Shown: positions 51,001-58,648 of the stretch, in pieces
Numbering within the stretch: the stretch's first letter is position 1
Layout: each line of letters opens with the position of its first letter
Assembly: GCF_019091135.1 (NCBI RefSeq)
Contig: NZ_JAGXJW010000038.1
Span: 1-64,000, forward strand
DNA: 64,000 bases
From: Cohnella sp. GbtcB17
GTDB lineage: Bacteria > Bacillota > Bacilli > Paenibacillales > Paenibacillaceae
Direction: 5' to 3'
Notes under the pieces: generated by a model
Told to the model about the DNA's origin: nothing
Seen by the model: the letters and a program-made list of their open reading frames with translations, nothing else
The model's database searches: none
Made by a program: the position numbers and the translations under genes

Positions 51001-53761
51001 TGTTGCCCGGCGACCATAAGAATGCTTCCGGGTCCAAGAAGGGTACCATCGCAGGCGCTTGCCTGATATTCTCCGCCAATACGGTGATGTCTGCCCAAGC
51101 GACAATCTGACCGCTTCCGTCTACTTCGGCGATGAACAGATGCTGATCCGCCGCTACCGGAATATCTTCGTTTGCCGTCAACGTGGACACATAGGCTTGC
51201 TCAACAGCGTTCATGCCTGCTACCGGGTGCGTCTCGCCGCCCTCTGCGCCCACAATGAATTTCAGGGTGTGTCCGCTATCTATGCTTGGCAGTGCGGTTG
51301 CCTTCGTCGAGCCGACCGAATTGCCAGGCGACCACGTGAAGTCGCTCAATTCGAGCATAGGTACGGGTTTGGGCGTTGTATTCTTAATTTTCACATTTAC
51401 GACAGGATCGACACCTGCGCTCATATGCAGACTAAGTGAATATGTTCCTGTCTCGAGCGAGCTCAGAAACTCCTTCTTCACCAAAATCTGATTGCCGCTG
51501 ACCGTATAGTCGATCCCGGCACTAAGCGTCGATTGGTCGATAGAGATGCCGTTAAGCGTGTTTCCGTTTGCCGTCAAGGTCAGGGACAGATCTTCTTGTG
51601 CTGCCGTATTTTTATCGAACTCCGCTTCGGTCGGCGTCACGGTTGCGTTCACAACCGGTAGCGAGATGACACGGACAATCGAGTTCCCCGAATCCGCGAC
51701 AGCCAGACCGCCTGCATTGGTCATAGTCAAGCCTTGAGGATTATAAAGGCGGGTATCCAGCGCTGCAAAACCATCGCCGTTGTAGCCAGATGCTCCCGTG
51801 CCCGCGAAGGTCGTGATGATTCCCGCCGAATCAACCTTTCGAATCACATGATTCTCCCGTTCAGCGATATAAACATTGCCTGACGAATCCACGGCGATAC
51901 CCTGCGGCGAGATTAGCGTGGCTGCAGTGGCCGGACCGCCGTCCCCAGCATCTCCGGGACCGCCTCCCGCAAAAGCATGAAATTTGCCGTCGATGCCAAT
52001 TCTACGTACTTTTTCGAATGTGGAAAAATACACATTACCGGCTTCGTCGACTGCCAGCGAATTAACCGAGCCGATCCCGCCAGACTTCGCATCTGTTTCG
52101 TCGGCGCCTTCCAGATACGATCCATTGCCGGCAAACGTTGTGATAATGCTATCCGTATCAATCTTTCTAATCCGGTTATTGTACGAATCCACAAAGAGCA
52201 CATTCCCGGCGCGATCAATTGCAATCGCACTTGGACTAGCTATTTTGGCCTCGGTGCTCGGTCCTCCGTCACCTGAAAATCCGAACTCACCGTTGCCTGA
52301 AATCGTGGTAATCATGCCATTTTGATCCACCTTGCGAATACGGGCATTGCCGGTGTCAACGATATAAAGATTATCATTCAGGTCTACTGCAATCCCATTT
52401 GGAGAAGAGAGCTCGGCCTGAGCAGCCGGACCGCCGTCGCCGAAATACCCGCTGATTCCGGTCCCTGCAATCGTTGAAATACCACCGGTTGTATCGACTT
52501 TTCGTATGCGATTATTTTCGCTGTCCGAAATATACAAATTGCCTTGTGAATCGTAAGCGATGTTGTTTGGAGCTTGCAACTGTGCGCTCAGCGCTTCGTT
52601 GCCATCTCCCGAATATCGCGAGGTGCCGTTGCCCGCATAAGTGCCGAGTTTGCCGTCCGCCTCGATTACCCTGATCAAATAATTGTCCATGCCCTCAGTA
52701 AAATAAACTTTGTCACCGTCAACCGCAACGCTCCCTGGATTGCTGATCAGGGCAGTCTCGGCATCCTCGCCGTCTGCGGTGTATCCCCCAATGTTGTGCA
52801 CGCCGGCTACGGTGCTGATGACTTTAGTGTCTCCGTCAACTTTCCGAATGACTTTACTCAGGGTCGTAATGTACAAATTGCCTGAAGCATCAATAGTCAG
52901 ATTGCTGGGTACCCCCATTTTCGCCAAAGTTGCCTGGCCGCCGTTGCCTGAATTACCGAACGCGCCTGAACCGGCGTAGACATTAATGATGCCCGACGTG
53001 TCGACCTTTCGAACGCTCCAATTATATGTTTCCGAAATATAAAGATTACCGTTTATGTCTACCGCAACGTCATTCGGCTCAAGCAGTCTAGTCGCTGTGG
53101 CTTGTCCGCCGTTTGCTGTTGGACCGGTACTTCCCATTCCCGCCACCGTATGGATCAGACCCTGCGAATTGACCTTGCGAACCCGATAATTGCTATTTTC
53201 AGCTATATAAAGATTGTCTTGAGCGTCAAGCGCGATTCCAGTAGGGGACAGCGCGGTGAGGGTAGCAATCATGTTCTCGCCCTCATAGCCATGTTGTCCA
53301 TTTCCCGCCACGGTTGTAATGATACCGTCAACGCTTAGTTTACGCACGACGCTATTGCCTAAATCCACGATATAAAGATTGCCGGAACTGTCCAACGCAA
53401 TGTCGGATGGCCTATTCAATTGTGCGGAGTCTCCCAGCCCGCCGTCTCCCGAATAGCCAGGGAAACCGGTGCCCGCTACGACGGTCTGCAGTTCGGTAGA
53501 CTTGTCGATTCTGCGAATCACGTGATTTTCTTGATCCGAGATGAACACATATTGGCTGTTTATGGCGACAGCGCGAGGAACGATAGCTATTTCGGATTTC
53601 AAAACGCCGTTCTTGCCCGCGCCTCCTGAACCCGCCACGATCTTAACGACCGGTTCTTGAGCCGCATGTGCCTGCTGGAGACCAACGACCGGCCACAAGC
53701 CTAACAAAACAGCGGCAGCCGTCAGTAGGGCAACACTTTTCATGATGATCCTGCGTTTCAT
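45014..53761 (-). CDS. Giant S-layer-anchored protein: NHL propellers, 16 tandem 106-residue repeats, three SLH domains
   Basis: The start was set at ATG 53761, with TAGGAGAG 8 bases upstream, giving a 2915-residue exoprotein with signal peptide (IIMKSVALLTAAAVLLGLWP, cleavage after AHA). Residues about 36-700 hold twelve NHL-type repeats with the pattern NLYIxDxxNxRIRKVD and GDGGPA, probably two six-bladed propellers. About 705-795 looks like a CBM_X2/Ig-like module (TLSAGIDYTVSGNQILVKKEF). Sixteen repeats of 106 residues follow (about 800-2495). A linker domain (about 2496-2728) precedes three SLH domains (about 2729-2915: FADAENHWAKGAI, YLDVSSDAWYAGAV, FADAGQAGAWALDGI) that bind secondary cell-wall polymer. 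Role: cell-surface adhesion or stalk (inference). The frame is intact through all repeats. Confidence 0.92.
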   Translation of the reverse strand: MKRRIIMKSVALLTAAAVLLGLWPVVGLQQAHAAQEPVVKIVAGSGGAGKNGVLKSEIAIVPRAVAINSQYVFISDQENHVIRRIDKSTELQTVVAGTGFPGYSGDGGLGDSAQLNRPSDIALDSSGNLYIVDLGNSVVRKLSVDGIITTVAGNGQHGYEGENMIATLTALSPTGIALDAQDNLYIAENSNYRVRKVNSQGLIHTVAGMGSTGPTANGGQATATRLLEPNDVAVDINGNLYISETYNWSVRKVDTSGIINVYAGSGAFGNSGNGGQATLAKMGVPSNLTIDASGNLYITTLSKVIRKVDGDTKVISTVAGVHNIGGYTADGEDAETALISNPGSVAVDGDKVYFTEGMDNYLIRVIEADGKLGTYAGNGTSRYSGDGNEALSAQLQAPNNIAYDSQGNLYISDSENNRIRKVDTTGGISTIAGTGISGYFGDGGPAAQAELSSPNGIAVDLNDNLYIVDTGNARIRKVDQNGMITTISGNGEFGFSGDGGPSTEAKIASPSAIAIDRAGNVLFVDSYNNRIRKIDTDSIITTFAGNGSYLEGADETDAKSGGIGSVNSLAVDEAGNVYFSTFEKVRRIGIDGKFHAFAGGGPGDAGDGGPATAATLISPQGIAVDSSGNVYIAERENHVIRKVDSAGIITTFAGTGASGYNGDGFAALDTRLYNPQGLTMTNAGGLAVADSGNSIVRVISLPVVNATVTPTEAEFDKNTAAQEDLSLTLTANGNTLNGISIDQSTLSAGIDYTVSGNQILVKKEFLSSLETGTYSLSLHMSAGVDPVVNVKIKNTTPKPVPMLELSDFTWSPGNSVGSTKATALPSIDSGHTLKFIVGAEGGETHPVAGMNAVEQAYVSTLTANEDIPVAADQHLFIAEVDGSGQIVAWADITVLAENIRQAPAMVPFLDPEAFLWSPGNTVGTTQTTALPSVGNGHTLKFIVGAAGDKAHPVAGTDAAAAGYVDTLSANGDIEVEAGQHLFIAEVDATGKIVAWTDVTVVAENIKQAAEAVPTLNANDFAWAPGNSVGSTQATALPSIDSGHTLKFIVGAEGGETHPVEGMNAVEQAYVSTLTANEDIPVAADQHLFIAEVDGSGLIVAWTDVTVLAENIRQAPAMVPFLDPEAFLWSPGNTVGTTQTTMLPSLGNGHTLKFIVGAAGDKAHPVAGTDAAAAGYVDSLSANGEIQVTAGQHLYIAEVDATGKIVAWTDVTVASENIKQAPEAVPPLNAIDFAWTPGSTVGTTQTTTLPSLGNGHTLKFIVGAEGDKTHPVAGTDAAAAGYVDSLSASSDIEVTAGQHLYIAEVDATGKIVAWIDVTVASENIKQAPGAVPPLNASDFALTPGSTVGTTQTTTLPSLGNGHTLKFIVGAEGDKTHPVAGTDAAAAGYVDTLSASSDIMVAAGQHLYIAEVDAGGKIVAWTDVKVAAENIKQAPGAVPPLNASDFAWKPGSTVGTTKTTTLPSVGNGHTLKFIVGATGYKTHPVAGSDAAAAGYVDTLSANGDIQVTAGQHLYIAEVDASGKIVAWADITVLAENIKQAPGAVPTLSASDFAWTPGSTVGTTKTTTLPSVGNGHTLKVIVGAAGDRTHPVAGTDAAAAGYVDTLSANGDIEVTTGQHLYIAEVDATGKIVAWTDVTVASENIKQASGAVPTLNASDFAWTPGNKTGTTKTTTLPSVGNGHTLKFIVGAEGDKTHPVAGTDAAAAGYVDTLSASSDIMVAAGQHLYIAEVDASGKIVAWADITVLAENIKQAPEAVPTLSASDFAWTPGSTVGTTQTTTLPSLGNGHTLKFIVGAEGDKTHPVAGTDAAAAGYVDSLSASSDIEVTAGQHLYIAEVDATGKIVAWTDVTVASENIKQAPGAVPPLNASDFTWAPGSTVGTTKTTTLPSVGNGHTLKVIVGSVGDKTHPVAGTDAAAVGYVDTLSANGDIEVTTGRHLYIAEVDATGKIVAWTDVTVALENIKQAPEAVPTLNANDFAWTPGSTTGTTQTTTLPSLGNGHTLKFIVGATGYKTHPVAGSDAAAAGYVDTLSANGDIQVTAGQHLYIAEVDASGKIVAWADITVLAENIKQAPEAVPTLSASDFAWTPGSTVGTTQTTTLPSLGNGHTLKFIVGAEGDKTHPVAGTDAAAAGYVDSLSASSDIEVTAGQHLYIAEVDASGKIVAWTDVTVASENIKQAPGAVPPLNASDFTWAPGSTVGTTKTTTLPSVGNGHTLKFIVGATGYKTHPVAGSDAAAAGYVDTLSANGDIQVTAGQHLYIAEVDASGKIVAWADITVLAENIKQAPEAVPTLSASDFAWTPGSTVGTTKTTTLPSVGNGHTLKVIVGAAGDRTHPIAGSDAAAAGYVDSLSANGDIQVTAGQHLYIAEVDASGKIVAWADITVLAENIKQAPGAVPTLSASDFAWTPGSTVGTTKTTTLPSVGNGHTLKVIVGAAGDRTHPVAGTDAAAAGYVDSLSANGDIQVTAGQHLYIAEVGASGKIVAWTDVAVSAANVREASVPSIPAEVQQTEPGTTVLINGSPQNGVAKANVTTIGSKKSTVVQLDPAKSEALLASKPNGYVLTIPVQNGSGIVTGELNAQLIRNMADKEAVLEIRSAGIGYRLPASRIDVGSLASHFAAGTSLSDIVVRVKIEMLEAVPATSVGDVQFISPAVEFTITATVADQGTVVDRFNGYVERTIVLPDGIDPNRITTGVVVGEDGSIRHVPTKVIVEDGRYVAKINSLTNSVYAVVWHPLTFADAENHWAKGAINDLGSRLVVNGVSDTIFAPNADMTRAEFAAIIVRGLGLRLGEGTASYLDVSSDAWYAGAVRTASAYGLVSGYPDGTFKPDEKLTREQAMVVIAKAMRLTGLFTLTEDADTTGTLGAFADAGQAGAWALDGIAGTVKAGLVIGQGGKLMPKDNVSRAEVTTLIQRLLQKSGLI
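46274..51361 (-). repeat. Sixteen tandem 318-bp coding repeats in the SLH protein
   Basis: Each unit encodes 106 residues with the pattern DFAWTPGSTVGTT, LPSxGNGHTLKFIVGA, HPVAGTDAAAAGYVD, AGQHLYIAEVDA and KIVAWxDVTV. The first four units form two alternating types (a PFLDPEAFLWSPGNTVG type and an NDFxWSPGNSVGS type). The remaining twelve are very similar, with blocks shared between non-adjacent units at DNA level, indicating recent expansion and gene conversion. The unit is a whole number of codons, so copy changes keep the frame. Confidence 0.95.
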
Positions 53762-53992
53762 CCAAATCTCTCCTACCCATGCATTTTGATTTCCAGCTGC
53801 ATTTGTCAGCCTGTACATTATAGGTGAGAGCACTGAACAGACGCTTAAAAATTCCCAGATATATTTGGAAGGTGGGGTCGATAAAAGCGGGAGCGCCATT
53901 CCAACTTTGTCTTCCTTTGCCCACGCTCCGCGACTATAATAGTACTTGGTGCTCAAAAAGCGCCAGACAACCAGATACGAAGGGGAATTCCC
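53762..53992. promoter_or_regulatory. Divergent promoter region between the SLH-protein and ABC-F genes
   Basis: A 231-bp gap with no gene. It must contain both promoters; ATAATAGTA near 53935-53943 is a possible -10 for the plus-strand gene. No operator palindrome was recognised. Confidence 0.35.
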
Positions 53993-55549
53993 ATGAGCAT
54001 ATTGAACGTGCAAAACTTAAGCCACGGCTTCGGCGACCGTGCCATCTTTAACGACGTGTCCTTCCGTCTCTTGAAGGGCGAGCATGTCGGTCTCGTCGGC
54101 GCCAATGGCGAGGGCAAGTCGACCTTCATGAACATTGTGATGGGCAAGCTCGAGCCCGACGCGGGCAAGGTCGAGTGGGCGCGCAAGGTGCGCGTCGGCT
54201 ATCTCGACCAGCACTCCGTGCTGCAGAAGGGCATGACGATCCGCGACGTCCTGAAGACGGCGTTCCAGTACCTGAACGATCTTGAGGCCGAGATGAACGG
54301 CATGTACGAGCGGATGGGCGACGTGGAGCCCGAGGAGCTTGAGCGCCTGCTTGAAGAGGTCGGCGAGATTCAGGACATTTTGAACACGAACGACTTCTAC
54401 CTGATCGACGCCAAGGTGGAGGAGATCGCGCGAGGCCTCGGATTGACCGACATCGGTCTCGAGCGCGACGTCAACGATCTGAGCGGCGGTCAACGGACGA
54501 AGGTGCTGCTGGCCAAGCTGCTGCTCGAGAAGCCCGATATCCTGCTGCTGGACGAGCCCACCAACTACCTGGACGAGCAGCACATCGAATGGCTCAAGCG
54601 TTATTTGCAGGAATACGAAAATGCCTTTATTCTCATCTCGCACGACATTCCGTTTCTGAACAGCGTCATCAACCTCATTTACCATATGGAAAACCAGCAG
54701 TTGTCCCGCTACGTCGGCGACTACGACAACTTCCTGACCCTGCACGAGGCGAAAAAGTCGCAGCTCGAGTCGGCGTACAAGCGGCAGCAGCAGGAGATCG
54801 CGGACCTTAAGGACTTCGTCGCCCGGAACAAGGCGCGTGTGTCCACGCGGAACATGGCGATGTCCCGCCAGAAGAAGCTGGACGCCATGGACGTCATCGA
54901 GCTGGCCAAGGAGAAGCCGAAGCCGGAGTTCAACTTCAAGGAGGCGCGGACGTCCAGCCGCCTGATCTTCGAGGCCAAGGGCCTCGTCATCGGCTACGAC
55001 GAGCCGCTGAGCCGTCCGGTCGACCTGCTTATGGAGCGCGGGCAGAAGGTCGCCCTTGTCGGCGCCAACGGCATCGGCAAGACGACGCTGCTGCGCAGCC
55101 TGCTCGGCGAGATCCCTTCCCTGGCGGGCTCCGTGGAGCGCGGGGACAACCAGTTCGTCGGCTACTTCGAGCAGGAGGTCAAAGGCGGCGCGGACGATAC
55201 GTGCATCGAGTCGGTATGGCGCGAGTTCCCGTCGATGACGCAGTTCGAGGTGCGGGCGGCGCTCGCCAAGTGCGGCCTGACGACCAAGCATATCGAGAGC
55301 CGCATCTCCGTGCTGAGCGGCGGCGAGAAGGCCAAGGTGCGGCTGTGCAAGCTCATCAACCGCGAATCGAACCTGCTCGCGCTCGACGAGCAGGCGAACC
55401 ACCTGGGCGTCGACGCCAAGGAAGAGCTGAAGCGTGCGCTCAAGGCGTACAAGGGCAGCATCCTGCTCATCAGCCACGAGCCCGAATTTTACCGCGAGGT
55501 CGCGACCGACGTCTGGAACGGCGAAGCTTGGACGACGAAGGTCATCTGA
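53993..55549 (+). CDS. ABC-F family ATPase (YkpA/YbiT-like)
   Basis: A 518-residue soluble protein with two ABC domains and no membrane part, the ABC-F layout of ribosome-associated factors. NBD1 has Walker A GANGEGKST, signature LSGGQ and Walker B LLLLDEPTNYLD. The arm and interdomain linker lie at about 235-320. NBD2 has GANGIGKTT and LSGGEKAK, but its Walker B region reads LLALDEQANHLGV, where the family norm is LDEPTNHLD. The catalytic Glu and the switch His (LISHEPEF) are kept. ABC-F proteins resolve stalled ribosomes or give antibiotic resistance; this subgroup is housekeeping. ATG 53993 begins MSILNVQNLSHGFG. Confidence 0.92.
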   Translation: MSILNVQNLSHGFGDRAIFNDVSFRLLKGEHVGLVGANGEGKSTFMNIVMGKLEPDAGKVEWARKVRVGYLDQHSVLQKGMTIRDVLKTAFQYLNDLEAEMNGMYERMGDVEPEELERLLEEVGEIQDILNTNDFYLIDAKVEEIARGLGLTDIGLERDVNDLSGGQRTKVLLAKLLLEKPDILLLDEPTNYLDEQHIEWLKRYLQEYENAFILISHDIPFLNSVINLIYHMENQQLSRYVGDYDNFLTLHEAKKSQLESAYKRQQQEIADLKDFVARNKARVSTRNMAMSRQKKLDAMDVIELAKEKPKPEFNFKEARTSSRLIFEAKGLVIGYDEPLSRPVDLLMERGQKVALVGANGIGKTTLLRSLLGEIPSLAGSVERGDNQFVGYFEQEVKGGADDTCIESVWREFPSMTQFEVRAALAKCGLTTKHIESRISVLSGGEKAKVRLCKLINRESNLLALDEQANHLGVDAKEELKRALKAYKGSILLISHEPEFYREVATDVWNGEAWTTKVI

Positions 55550-55630
55550 CGAATGCGAAGGAGCAAAGGAACGGCTTCGCATGACGTTTAAGAACGTAGC
55601 CGCGCTTAAGAAAAACAAGGGGGAAAGCCG

Positions 55631-57082
55631 GTGACCGTCACTTCGATTATTCTCGGGTTGTTCCTCGTGCTGAACATGATTTTTGCCGTCTTCGTCGTCT
55701 TTCAGGGGCGCCGCGATATCGGTTCGACGTGGGCATGGCTGCTTGTCCTCTACTTTATCCCGATTCTCGGCTTCATCATGTACCTGTTCCTGGCGCAGGA
55801 CTATCGAAGAGTGAAGCTGTTCAAATGGGGCGATCTAGAAAGGATTGGCATCCGCAACCTGTCACAGGCGCAGCTCGATTCGCTCGGCTCTCCCGATTCG
55901 ATGCGCTCGCTGGGCAAGATCGCGACGCGGCACGCCGACCTGATCCATCTCCATCTGAAGGGAAGCCGGGCGTTGTGGAGCCGGGACAACGAGGTGGAGA
56001 CGCTGACGGACGGGCGGGCCAAGTTCGACCGGCTGCTCGCGGATATCGCGGCGGCTACCGAGACGATTCATTTTCAAACGTATATCTTCCGCTGCGACAG
56101 TCTCGGACGCAAAGTGCTGGACGCGCTGACCGCCAAGGCCAAGCAAGGCGTCAAAGTGCGCCTGCTGTACGACGAGCTCGGCTCGCGGCGCTTGAGCAGG
56201 CGCATGCTGCGCCCGCTCATCGAAGCCGGCGGCGAAGCGGCGGCCTTCTTCCCATCGCGCTTCCGCGTCTTCAATCTGCGCATGAACTACCGCCACCACC
56301 GCAAGCTGGTCATCGTGGACGGCCGGATCGGCTATGTGGGCGGCTTTAACGTCGGCAACGAGTACCTGGGACTCGATCCGAAGTTCGGCTACTGGCGGGA
56401 CACGCATCTTCGCATCCGCGGTTCGGCCGTGCACAGCCTGCAGACGCGCTTCATCCTCGATTGGAACCAGGCGTCGCGCAAGCACGATATCACCTACGGG
56501 GAGGAGCTGTTCCCGGAGGACGCGCCCGCGGGAGAGGTCGGCATGCAGGTCGTGGCGAGCGGGCCCAACTCGCGGCTGGAGCACATCAAGCAGGGCTACA
56601 TCAAGATGATCGCTTCCGCGAAGCATTCGATCTATTTGCAGAGCCCGTACTTCATCCCGGACGCGAGCATGCTTGACGCGCTGCGGATCGCCGTTCTATC
56701 CGGCGTGCACGTCCACGTCATGATCCCGGACAAGCCTGACCATATGTTTATCTACTGGGCGACGCTGTACAATATCGGGGAGCTGCTCGAGACCGGCGCG
56801 AACGTTTATTTGTACAAAAACGGCTTCATCCATGCAAAAACACTCGTCGTGGACCAGGAGATCGCCTCCGTCGGCACCGCGAATACGGACGTACGCAGCT
56901 TCAAGCTGAACTTCGAGGTCAACGCGTTCATCTACGACGCGAGCGTCTCCTTGCGCCTCGTCGAAGCGTTCAAGCAGGACATCGCCGTGTCGGAGTTGCT
57001 GACGATCGAGAAGTACCGCAGCCGGCCGCTGCGGATCAAGTTCAAGGAATCGATCTCGCGGCTGCTGTCGCCGATTCTGTAA
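55631..57082 (+). CDS. cls: Cardiolipin synthase
   Basis: A 483-residue membrane-bound phospholipase-D-type enzyme that joins phosphatidylglycerol units into cardiolipin. Two N-terminal membrane helices (IILGLFLVLNMIFAVFVVF, WAWLLVLYFIPILGFIMYLF) precede two HKD motifs. HHRKLVIVDGRIGYVGGFNVGNE is near residue 220 and HAKTLVVDQEIASVGTANTD is near 400, supplying the His nucleophile and acid. GTG 55631 follows AAGGGGG. A 51-bp tandem repeat and a strong terminator lie downstream. Confidence 0.94.
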   Translation: MTVTSIILGLFLVLNMIFAVFVVFQGRRDIGSTWAWLLVLYFIPILGFIMYLFLAQDYRRVKLFKWGDLERIGIRNLSQAQLDSLGSPDSMRSLGKIATRHADLIHLHLKGSRALWSRDNEVETLTDGRAKFDRLLADIAAATETIHFQTYIFRCDSLGRKVLDALTAKAKQGVKVRLLYDELGSRRLSRRMLRPLIEAGGEAAAFFPSRFRVFNLRMNYRHHRKLVIVDGRIGYVGGFNVGNEYLGLDPKFGYWRDTHLRIRGSAVHSLQTRFILDWNQASRKHDITYGEELFPEDAPAGEVGMQVVASGPNSRLEHIKQGYIKMIASAKHSIYLQSPYFIPDASMLDALRIAVLSGVHVHVMIPDKPDHMFIYWATLYNIGELLETGANVYLYKNGFIHAKTLVVDQEIASVGTANTDVRSFKLNFEVNAFIYDASVSLRLVEAFKQDIAVSELLTIEKYRSRPLRIKFKESISRLLSPIL

Positions 57083-57122
57083 GGCGTGCAGGCTGGGCCG
57101 CCGGGTCTGATAACGGCATAGA

Positions 57123-57625
57123 GTGCCGCTAAGCCGCTTGGGCTGGGGGCCGCTGGGGCCATTAACGGCACGGAGTGCCGCTAAGCCGCTTGGGCGGGGG
57201 CCGCCGGGGACGATAACGGGACTCCGTGCCGCTAAGCCGCTTGGGCGGGGGCCGCCGGGGCGCCTAACGGCACGGAGTGCCGCTAAGCCGCTTGGGCTGG
57301 GGGCCGCTGGGGCGCTTAACGGCACGGAGTGCCGCTAAGCCGCTTGGGCGGGGGCCCCGGGGCCGATAACGGCACGGCGTGCCGCTATGCGGCTTGGGCG
57401 GAGGCCGCCGGGGCCGATATCGGCACGGAGTGCCGCTAAGCCGCTTGGGCGGGGGCCGCCGGGGCCATTAACGGCACGGCGTGCCGCTAAGCCGCTTGGG
57501 CGGGGGCCGCCGGGGCCGATAACGGCACGGAGTGCCGCTAAGCCGCTTGGGCGGGGGCCGCTGGGGCCATTAACGGCACGGAGTGCCGCTAAGTCGCTTG
57601 GGCGGGAACCGCCGGGGCCGAAGCA
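57123..57625. repeat. GC-rich 51-bp tandem repeat (about ten copies)
   Basis: GTGCCGCTAAGCCGCTTGGG recurs at 57123, 57175, 57226, 57277, 57329, 57379, 57430, 57481, 57532 and 57583 with small changes. The period is 50-52 bp, mostly 51. Each unit has a CGGCAC-GGA-GTGCCG inverted repeat and a run like GGGGGCCGCCGGGGCC. The whole lies between the cls stop and its terminator, so it would be transcribed. Open frames run through it because 51 is a multiple of three, but without start signals. Confidence 0.95.
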
Positions 57626-57650
57626 GCTAGTTGAAACGAAGCCAAAATGA

Positions 57651-57703
57651 CAAATGGGACGAAGCAGTGGAAAATCCTGCTTCGTCCCATTTGCATTTTT
57701 TTG
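57651..57703 (+). terminator. Strong terminator after cls and the 51-bp repeat
   Basis: A 17-bp perfect stem (57651-57667 with 57777-10-type arm at 57677-57693, arms beginning CAAATGGGACGAAG) with a 9-base loop, followed by CATTTTTTT. It ends transcription from cls through the repeat, and may also serve the convergent gene ending at 57744. Confidence 0.9.
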
Positions 57704-57743
57704 TCTATGGCTATGCAGCATGCTATAGTATCGCGCTTACTCG

Positions 57744-58562
57744 CTAGAGGTTTGCCGGACTGAAGATGCCCAAGCCCGCGCCTAGCCTGCCGCCTGCGAT
57801 CAAATATGCCTTAGCCCGCCGCTGCAGGCCGGTTTGCTCGTCATACGCGGCAGGATCGTCCTGCGGCGCGCCGAAGATTCGTTCCTCCGCTTGCCTGGAG
57901 GTCTCGTCCAGCCCGTAAATCTCGAACAGCCGCTGGAACTGCATGATGTTCGAGTCCGGCGCCAGCACTCGGTCCAAGCCGGGGTACAGCAGCCAGGAAT
58001 GGCAGACGAATACCGGCGGCACGCCGCGGAAAAAGACACGCGCTCGCGAAAAGGACGCCAAAGCCGCCAGCGGCTCAAGCGGCTCGCCCGCTGGAATGTG
58101 GACGTTCAGCACGAGTTCGCCTTTGGCGAATTTCCGATCCCGGGCAGCCAATTCGCGAACCAGCGCGATCGGCTGGAACTGGAGCCGGCCGAGCCGGAAC
58201 AAGGCAAGGCGTACATGCTGCTGCAGCCAGCCGGATTCCTCAATGCCATATTCTCCGTATGCAGAATTGCAAACGTCGCTCCAAATGCGGATGTCCGAAA
58301 AGGTGTCGACGTACACTTCGTTCGGGATTTCCCTCAATCGATATTCCTCGTATGCGTCCACGGCCATTTTCATAAAGAAGTGCAACAAAAACGGCCGGTA
58401 ATCCGCCCGCTGCCTGACCGACGCCAGCATGGACTCGCGATCGCGTAGAAACTCGGTTTTGAGCGCAGGAAAGTCCCCTCCCTCCGACCGTTCGTACGCT
58501 TGCACGAGGGCCGCAGCATCCGAATGCAATCCGATTGCCGCCGCCAGCTTCGCTATATCCAT
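57744..58562 (-). CDS. GNAT-like acyltransferase-domain protein
   Basis: A 272-residue soluble protein. An N-terminal helical part (about 1-120: FLLHFFMKMAVDAYEEYRLREIP, VYVDTFSDIRIW) is followed by a C-terminal region (about 120-260). The latter contains ELVLNVHIPAGEPLEPLAALASF and VFVCHSWLLYPGL, a pattern I associate with the paired NAT_N/GNAT_C acyltransferase-like family in Firmicutes. The substrate is unknown. The ATG follows AAGGAGG by 9 bases. It lies behind the UbiD-family gene with a terminator between. Confidence 0.75.
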   Translation of the reverse strand: MDIAKLAAAIGLHSDAAALVQAYERSEGGDFPALKTEFLRDRESMLASVRQRADYRPFLLHFFMKMAVDAYEEYRLREIPNEVYVDTFSDIRIWSDVCNSAYGEYGIEESGWLQQHVRLALFRLGRLQFQPIALVRELAARDRKFAKGELVLNVHIPAGEPLEPLAALASFSRARVFFRGVPPVFVCHSWLLYPGLDRVLAPDSNIMQFQRLFEIYGLDETSRQAEERIFGAPQDDPAAYDEQTGLQRRAKAYLIAGGRLGAGLGIFSPANL

Positions 58563-58586
58563 CAGCCGCTTCCTCCTTGTCCACTC

Positions 58587-58612
58587 AAAACGGGACGCTA
58601 GGCGCGTCCCGT
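58587..58612 (-). terminator. Terminator of the UbiD-family gene
   Basis: ACGGGACGC (58590-58598) pairs with GCGTCCCGT (58604-58612); TTTTG follows on the minus strand. It lies 36 bp past the stop of the decarboxylase gene. Confidence 0.8.
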
Positions 58613-58648
58613 CGAATGTCTATCCCGTCTTATGCCTCGTATGCCGTA

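Noticed and set aside
46274..51361. Regular repeats considered as a CRISPR array
   Set aside because: The period of 318 bp has no unique spacers and the whole array is one coding frame; there are no cas genes.
46211..51491. Series of about 100-codon open frames on both strands every 318 bp
   Set aside because: They recur with the repeat period of the SLH protein gene and are shadow frames of that coding sequence.
54017..55618. Minus-strand open frame of 533 codons opposite the ABC-F gene
   Set aside because: It is the mirror of a canonical ABC-F gene in GC-rich DNA, has no ribosome site or recognisable domain, and overlaps the real gene almost completely.
57123..57625. 51-bp repeats considered as a CRISPR array or a collagen-like coding region
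   Set aside because: Units are contiguous copies without variable spacers, and the open frames through them (Pro/Gly/Arg-rich) lack start signals.
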